Assembly (NCBI GenBank): GCA_017424085.1
Contig: JAFPBP010000263.1
Span: 1-8,070 of the forward strand
DNA length: 8,070 nt
Source of the DNA: Clostridia bacterium
GTDB lineage: Bacteria > Bacillota > Clostridia > Oscillospirales > UBA644
Direction of reading: 5' to 3'
The notes beneath the pieces were generated by a model. The model saw only the letters and a list, made by a program, of their open reading frames with translations, was not told the DNA's origin and did no database searches. This document shows, one piece after another, positions 5,815 through 8,070 of the stretch (its first letter is position 1; every line of letters begins with the position of its first letter). The translations under genes were made by a program, and so were the position numbers.

Positions 5815-6502
5815 TACCCTGCCGCTGACGGGGGAGACTCCCGAGCAGACCGAAGCACGGCTGATGGAGACCCACGGGCGGCTGGTTTCGTCCCTGGTGG
5901 GGCGCTTTGCCGCGTCGGGACAGGAGTACGAGGATCTTCATCAGGTGGGCATGATGGGGTTATTGCGTGCCCTTCGCAACTTCGACCCTTCGCGGGGCGT
6001 TTGCTTTTCCACCTACGCCGTCCCCGTGATCCTGGGGGAGATCCGCCGCCATTTGCGGGACGACGGCTATCTGAAGGTGAGCCGCGCGGTGAAGGAAAAT
6101 TATCTTCGCCTGCGCCGCGCCGAGGGAGAATTGACCCGTGCTACGGGCGCCTCTCCCACTCTGTCCGAGGTCTGCGCCGCGGCGGGGTTGTCACGGGAGG
6201 AGGCGTTGCAAGCCATGGAGGGGGCATCCCGTCCTGTGTCGCTGGAAACGCCCGTGGATCAGGAGGGAAGCCTGTCTCTGGGCGATACGGTTCCCGATTC
6301 CGCCGAGACGGACCCCACGGAGCTTTTGGCGCTGAAGGAGAGCATTTCGTCTTTGCCTCCACGGGATCGGCAGATCATTACCCTGCGCTATTTTCAATCC
6401 CTCACTCAGCAGCAGACCGCTCGGGTGCTGTCCATGACCCAGGTGCAGGTGTCCCGTCGGGAGAAGAAGATCCTGCAAGCCCTGCGGGAGCGGTTGGAAT
6501 AA
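5798..6502 (+). CDS. sigF: Sporulation sigma factor F
   Basis: A 234-residue sigma-70-family protein, the first forespore-specific sigma factor. Region 2 spans about 22-93 with YEDLHQVGMMGLLRALRNFDPSRGVCFSTYAVPVILGEIRRHLRDDG, covering core binding and -10 recognition/melting. Region 3 is about 97-150 (VSRAVKENYLRLRRA, then a TLSEVCAAAGLS helix pair). Region 4 is about 180-232, with SLPPRDRQIITLRYF and the helix-turn-helix TQQQTARVLSMTQVQVSRREKKIL. Identity as SigF rather than SigG rests on the position directly behind spoIIAA and spoIIAB. ATG 5798 overlaps spoIIAB by 17 nt, with only a weak upstream AGGCGGT, so translation is probably coupled. The strong terminator at 6507-6544 closes the operon. 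Confidence 0.93.
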   Translation: MEATYDTLPLTGETPEQTEARLMETHGRLVSSLVGRFAASGQEYEDLHQVGMMGLLRALRNFDPSRGVCFSTYAVPVILGEIRRHLRDDGYLKVSRAVKENYLRLRRAEGELTRATGASPTLSEVCAAAGLSREEALQAMEGASRPVSLETPVDQEGSLSLGDTVPDSAETDPTELLALKESISSLPPRDRQIITLRYFQSLTQQQTARVLSMTQVQVSRREKKILQALRERLE

Positions 6503-6506
6503 ACGA

Positions 6507-6544
6507 AAAAAACTGACGCAAGGAGCAAACTGCGTCAGTTTTTT
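6507..6544 (+). terminator. Rho-independent terminator of the spoIIA operon
   Basis: A stem built on AACTGACGCA (6511-6520) and TGCGTCAGTT (6531-6540), extended by A/T pairs to 14 bp (6507-6520 with 6531-6544), has a 10-nt loop and a T-rich tail. It starts 4 nt after the sigF stop codon. The A-run on the left side means it may also act on the minus strand. Confidence 0.92.
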
Positions 6545-6581
6545 CTTTTCATCAGGCTTCCCAGCAGACTCCGCTGCGGTT

Positions 6582-6600
6582 CCAAACGGTGATCGTTTGG
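6582..6600. other. Short perfect hairpin in the gap after sigF
   Basis: CCAAACG (6582-6588) and CGTTTGG (6594-6600) form a 7-bp stem with a 5-nt loop and no U-tract. The surrounding stretch 6546-6646 has no coding signal I can support; this hairpin is the only structure I see there. It could be a protein-binding site or chance. Confidence 0.3.
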
Positions 6601-6646
6601 GTGCTTTCAGGACATCGGAATTGTAAAAAACTGTTGTCGATAAGGG

Positions 6647-6675
6647 TTGACAAAGCGCGCTTTTTATGCTATAAT
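6647..6675 (+). promoter_or_regulatory. Perfect-consensus promoter of the 6S-like RNA
   Basis: TTGACA (6647-6652) and TATAAT (6670-6675) are exactly 17 bp apart, with TGC immediately before the -10 (extended -10). Predicted initiation is near G6682, which is precisely the first base of the long-range closing stem of the RNA. A promoter of this strength directly abutting an RNA helix is typical of abundant structural RNAs. Confidence 0.92.
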
Positions 6676-6681
6676 GAATGT

Positions 6682-6847
6682 GCCACACAATTATATACAA
6701 TAAAGTTTTAAGGAGGTTGCTCTTTGCGTTTTGCAAAGGGTTTTCGTATGATATTCATTTTTTTCATCAATAATAGAATGGCAAAAATGCGATTTCTGCT
6801 TGATGAAAAAAGGAATTACCTCCCGTATTTGTTGAGAATTGTGTGGC
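6682..6847 (+). ncRNA. ssrS: 6S-like RNA (candidate ssrS)
   Basis: The transcript folds into a closed rod. GCCACACAATT (6682-6692) pairs perfectly with AATTGTGTGGC (6837-6847). An asymmetric bubble of about 19 and 13 nt (6693-6711, 6824-6836) follows, flanked by the G-C-rich pair GGAGGT/ACCTCC (6712-6717, 6818-6823). Next come a small hairpin (6720-6727 with 6733-6740) and a 12-bp stem (6759-6770 with 6800-6811) capped by an A-rich apical part. This closing stem, single-stranded centre and long terminal hairpin are the hallmarks of 6S RNA, which mimics an open promoter and binds SigA-RNA polymerase. AGTTTT in the 5' bubble strand recalls the B. subtilis 6S-1 product-RNA template region. The predicted start coincides with the first paired base. 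The alternative is a riboswitch-like or peptide-coding leader of the downstream genes, because an attenuator follows directly. Confidence 0.6.
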
Positions 6848-6855
6848 AACAATAA
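6724..6855 (+). CDS. Possible 43-residue leader peptide inside the 6S-like RNA
   Basis: AAGGAGG (6710-6716) lies 7 nt before a TTG that opens 44 codons ending at TAA 6853-6855. The peptide is hydrophobic near its start (MIFIFFI at 9-15) and basic later. Its stop falls in the left arm of the hairpin 6852-6885, so a ribosome reaching the stop would block that hairpin and favour the terminator. Against coding: the ribosome-binding site is itself paired in the RNA fold (GGAGGT with ACCTCC), the start codon is weak, and an open frame of this length can arise by chance. ATG 6748 would give a shorter version. Confidence 0.2.
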   Translation: MRFAKGFRMIFIFFINNRMAKMRFLLDEKRNYLPYLLRIVWQQ

Positions 6856-6885
6856 GGGATCGCGTTTTTCAGTGCGTTCTCTTAT
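6852..6885 (+). promoter_or_regulatory. Antiterminator-like hairpin
   Basis: Arms 6852-6864 and 6873-6885 pair over 12 bp (two G-U) with a single U-U mismatch and an 8-nt loop. It starts 4 nt after the closing stem of the 6S-like RNA. Its right arm contains the left arm of the terminator at 6871-6903, so the two structures cannot form together. That is the layout of a terminator/antiterminator switch. Confidence 0.45.
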
Positions 6886-6903
6886 GGGGCGCACTTTTTT
6901 TTT
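6871..6903 (+). terminator. Rho-independent terminator ahead of the DUF4041 module
   Basis: AGTGCGTTC (6871-6879) pairs with GGGCGCACT (6887-6895) through six Watson-Crick pairs, two G-U pairs and a closing C-G, with a 7-nt loop, followed by a run of T to 6903. It would end the 6S-like transcript. Because I see no convincing promoter between here and 6924, it may also control read-through into the two genes that follow. Confidence 0.75.
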
Positions 6904-6923
6904 ATTACGAAAGGAGAATTATT

Positions 6924-7190
6924 GTGGGCGTACATTTGGGTTTCCGTAAAACATTGTTGAAAATTGGAAAATGGCGCTTTGGCATTGGCTATAGCATGCA
7001 TGGGGCTACTGGATTTTTTGTATTGTGTATATACGCTATGCTAAATCTTATGTGGTACTCAATATTGGCGTGTTTGTGGATGACCTATGGGGTTATTTGG
7101 CTCTTTTTTGTGTTGCCGATAAAGATTATTGTTAAAATTTGTAAAAGAAAAAAGGCTCCTAAAAAAGTCAATACGGTTAGCAGCAGATAA
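6924..7190 (+). CDS. Small two-helix membrane protein upstream of the DUF4041 gene
   Basis: An 88-residue protein with a basic N-terminal part (GFRKTLLKIGKWRFGIGYSMHG, 6-27), a continuous hydrophobic region at about 28-70 that can form a hairpin of two membrane helices (roughly 30-48 and 51-70), and a basic tail (KICKRKKAPKK, 71-81). By the positive-inside rule both ends face the cytoplasm. The FRK...G...G pattern before the membrane region faintly recalls DUF4236-type N-termini, but I cannot assign a family. GTG 6924 is chosen because AAGGAG (6911-6916) is 7 nt upstream; the frame extends further left only through the RNA and terminator. The gene is A+T-rich, unlike genes to the left. Only 26 nt separate it from the DUF4041 gene, and no terminator lies between, so the two are probably co-expressed. 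A role as membrane anchor or partner for that protein is inferred from context. Confidence 0.8.
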   Translation: MGVHLGFRKTLLKIGKWRFGIGYSMHGATGFFVLCIYAMLNLMWYSILACLWMTYGVIWLFFVLPIKIIVKICKRKKAPKKVNTVSSR

Positions 7191-7216
7191 ATGTAGTAGA
7201 AGGAGAAGCTTTGAAA

Positions 7217-8070
7217 ATGGGATTGTTTGGACCTTCGAAGAAAGAAAAAGCATTACAATCCGAAATAGAGAGACTTAACGAGTTGCTCTTGCCGGAACAA
7301 AGGGATATTGAGAATCTGAATCAGCAAATATCTAAACTCCAACTCACAATTTCGGATTTGAATAGCACGATAAATGGTAATAATGAAAAGATTAAGAACC
7401 TGAATGCACAGGTCGGCAAGCTTGATCAGGAAATTGCAGAAAAGAGAAAACAACTTTCTGTTTACGAAGTGGATATTAGTGTCCTGGACTACGGTTTGTA
7501 TAAGCCTACATTTGAGTTTGCAAATTCGGATTTGTATAAAGAAGAGTTGGGGAAATTAAGAGATAAACAGAAGCAATGTGTGAAAAATGATATGGCAGTA
7601 TATGGGAATACGAATTGGCAGGTGAATGGTAGTGCTGCGCAAGGACGCGTGATGGTAAATAATTATAAGAAATTATTGTTGCGTGCGTTTAATGTTGAGT
7701 GTGATGATATTGTCGCTAATGTTAGAGTTTCGAACTTGGATCGGTCTATTGAGAGAATAGAAAAGATTAGTGATCAGATTTCTAAACTTGGGAAAACAAT
7801 GGGGATCTGCATTGCCCCAAAATATGTCCGATTGAAAACAGATGAAGTTAAACTCGCACTTGACTATCAGCAAAAAAAGCAAGAAGAAAGGGAACGTCAG
7901 AAAGAATTGAGAGCTCAAGAGCGAGAGGAAGCAAGAGTTCTTAAAGAAATTGAAGAAGAAAGAAAGCGGCTGAAAAAAGAGCAGACGCATTATGAGAATG
8001 CCTTGAAAACTGTTTTGGCTCAGATTTCTAAAAGCGGTGCAACCCCGGATTTGTTAGAGAAGAAAGCCCA
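7217..8070 (+). CDS. Coiled-coil DUF4041 protein, probable anti-phage nuclease (3' end cut)
   Basis: The first 284 residues are visible and the frame is still open at the window edge. Residues 10-82 are a long coiled coil (EIERLNELL ... ISKLQLTISDLNSTI ... KLDQEIAEKRKQL). Residues about 84-220 match DUF4041: LDYGLYKPTFEF (90-101), NTNWQVNGSAAQGRVM (131-146), NNYKKLLLRAFNVECD (148-163), RIEKISDQISKLGK (180-193) and YVRLKTDEVKLALDYQQKKQEE (203-224). A highly charged helix (222-256) then leads to a new domain. In this family the domain after the charged helix is normally a GIY-YIG (T5orf172) nuclease; that is knowledge of the family, not seen here. SNIPE-type anti-phage proteins combine membrane segment, DUF4041 and GIY-YIG to cut incoming phage DNA. 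This protein has no membrane segment. ATG 7217 is used; TTG 7211 is closer to AAGGAG (7200-7205) and is also possible. Confidence 0.88.
   Translation, partial: MGLFGPSKKEKALQSEIERLNELLLPEQRDIENLNQQISKLQLTISDLNSTINGNNEKIKNLNAQVGKLDQEIAEKRKQLSVYEVDISVLDYGLYKPTFEFANSDLYKEELGKLRDKQKQCVKNDMAVYGNTNWQVNGSAAQGRVMVNNYKKLLLRAFNVECDDIVANVRVSNLDRSIERIEKISDQISKLGKTMGICIAPKYVRLKTDEVKLALDYQQKKQEERERQKELRAQEREEARVLKEIEEERKRLKKEQTHYENALKTVLAQISKSGATPDLLEKKA

Noticed and set aside
5323..5858. Minus-strand open frames opposite spoIIAB and sigF
   Set aside because: They are shadows of highly conserved sporulation genes and have no ribosome-binding sites or family motifs.
6582..6600. The CCAAACG/CGTTTGG hairpin as a second terminator after sigF
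   Set aside because: It has no U-tract, and a much stronger terminator already lies directly after sigF at 6507-6544.
6691..6894. A 67-codon minus-strand frame across the 6S-like RNA
   Set aside because: It runs through the terminator and the RNA helices with no start signal. The forward promoter and RNA fold explain the region better.
6852..6903. T-box riboswitch end (antiterminator plus terminator)
   Set aside because: The conserved T-box sequence (AGGGTGG.ACCGCG type) is absent and the downstream genes are not aminoacyl-tRNA synthetase or amino-acid genes. AAGGGATCGCG is only a superficial resemblance.
7673..7990. A 105-codon minus-strand frame within the DUF4041 gene
   Set aside because: It is Phe/Leu-rich because it reads the complement of Lys/Glu-rich codons, and it lies inside a well-supported forward gene.
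1..8070. CRISPR array, tRNA, insertion sequence or integrase
   Set aside because: I looked for regularly spaced repeats, cloverleaf-like segments, and transposase or recombinase motifs on both strands and found none that could be supported.

Overview
The window looks like a chromosomal segment of an anaerobic, endospore-forming member of the Clostridia (Bacillota). Three things point there: an intact spoIIAA-spoIIAB-sigF sporulation cluster, a 'reverse' rubrerythrin (rubredoxin domain first), and strong AGGAGG-type ribosome-binding sites with consensus SigA promoters. Most of the window (about 1-6550) is G+C-rich. The right end (about 6660-8070) is clearly A+T-rich: a hand count gives roughly 68% G+C for bases 6181-6240 and 33% for 7321-7380.

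Layout. Bases 1-39 are probably the 3' end of an upstream gene, followed by a strong terminator. Bases 161-2561 carry a + strand run: a divergent DapF-like protein that has lost recognisable active-site motifs, a DusB-type tRNA dihydrouridine synthase with a promoter embedded in the preceding stop codon, and a HAD phosphatase overlapping dus by 8 nt. A bidirectional terminator separates this run from a convergent lipoprotein gene (2609-3118, minus). Bases 3218-4169 hold a small operon of a three-helix membrane protein and a GNAT acetyltransferase, with its own promoter and terminator. The rubrerythrin gene (4226-4813, minus) has a perfect-consensus promoter and a Fur/PerR-shaped palindrome just inside the transcript. 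Divergent to it lies spoIIAA-spoIIAB-sigF (5009-6502), ending in a strong terminator.

From 6647 the character changes. A perfect TTGACA-N17-TATAAT promoter drives an A+T-rich RNA that folds into a closed rod with a central bubble, much like 6S RNA. It is followed by two mutually exclusive hairpins, the second a terminator. Behind that terminator, with no obvious promoter of their own, come an 88-residue two-helix membrane protein and, 26 nt further on, the first 284 residues of a coiled-coil/DUF4041 protein cut by the window edge. DUF4041 proteins commonly end in a GIY-YIG (T5orf172) nuclease domain and include the SNIPE type of anti-phage protein, in which a membrane anchor precedes DUF4041. 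Here the anchor is absent from the DUF4041 protein and may be supplied by the small membrane protein.

The main point of interest is therefore this right-hand module: a possible two-gene, split form of a membrane-anchored phage-DNA nuclease lying behind a structured RNA and a potential attenuator. The nuclease domain lies outside the window and was not seen.
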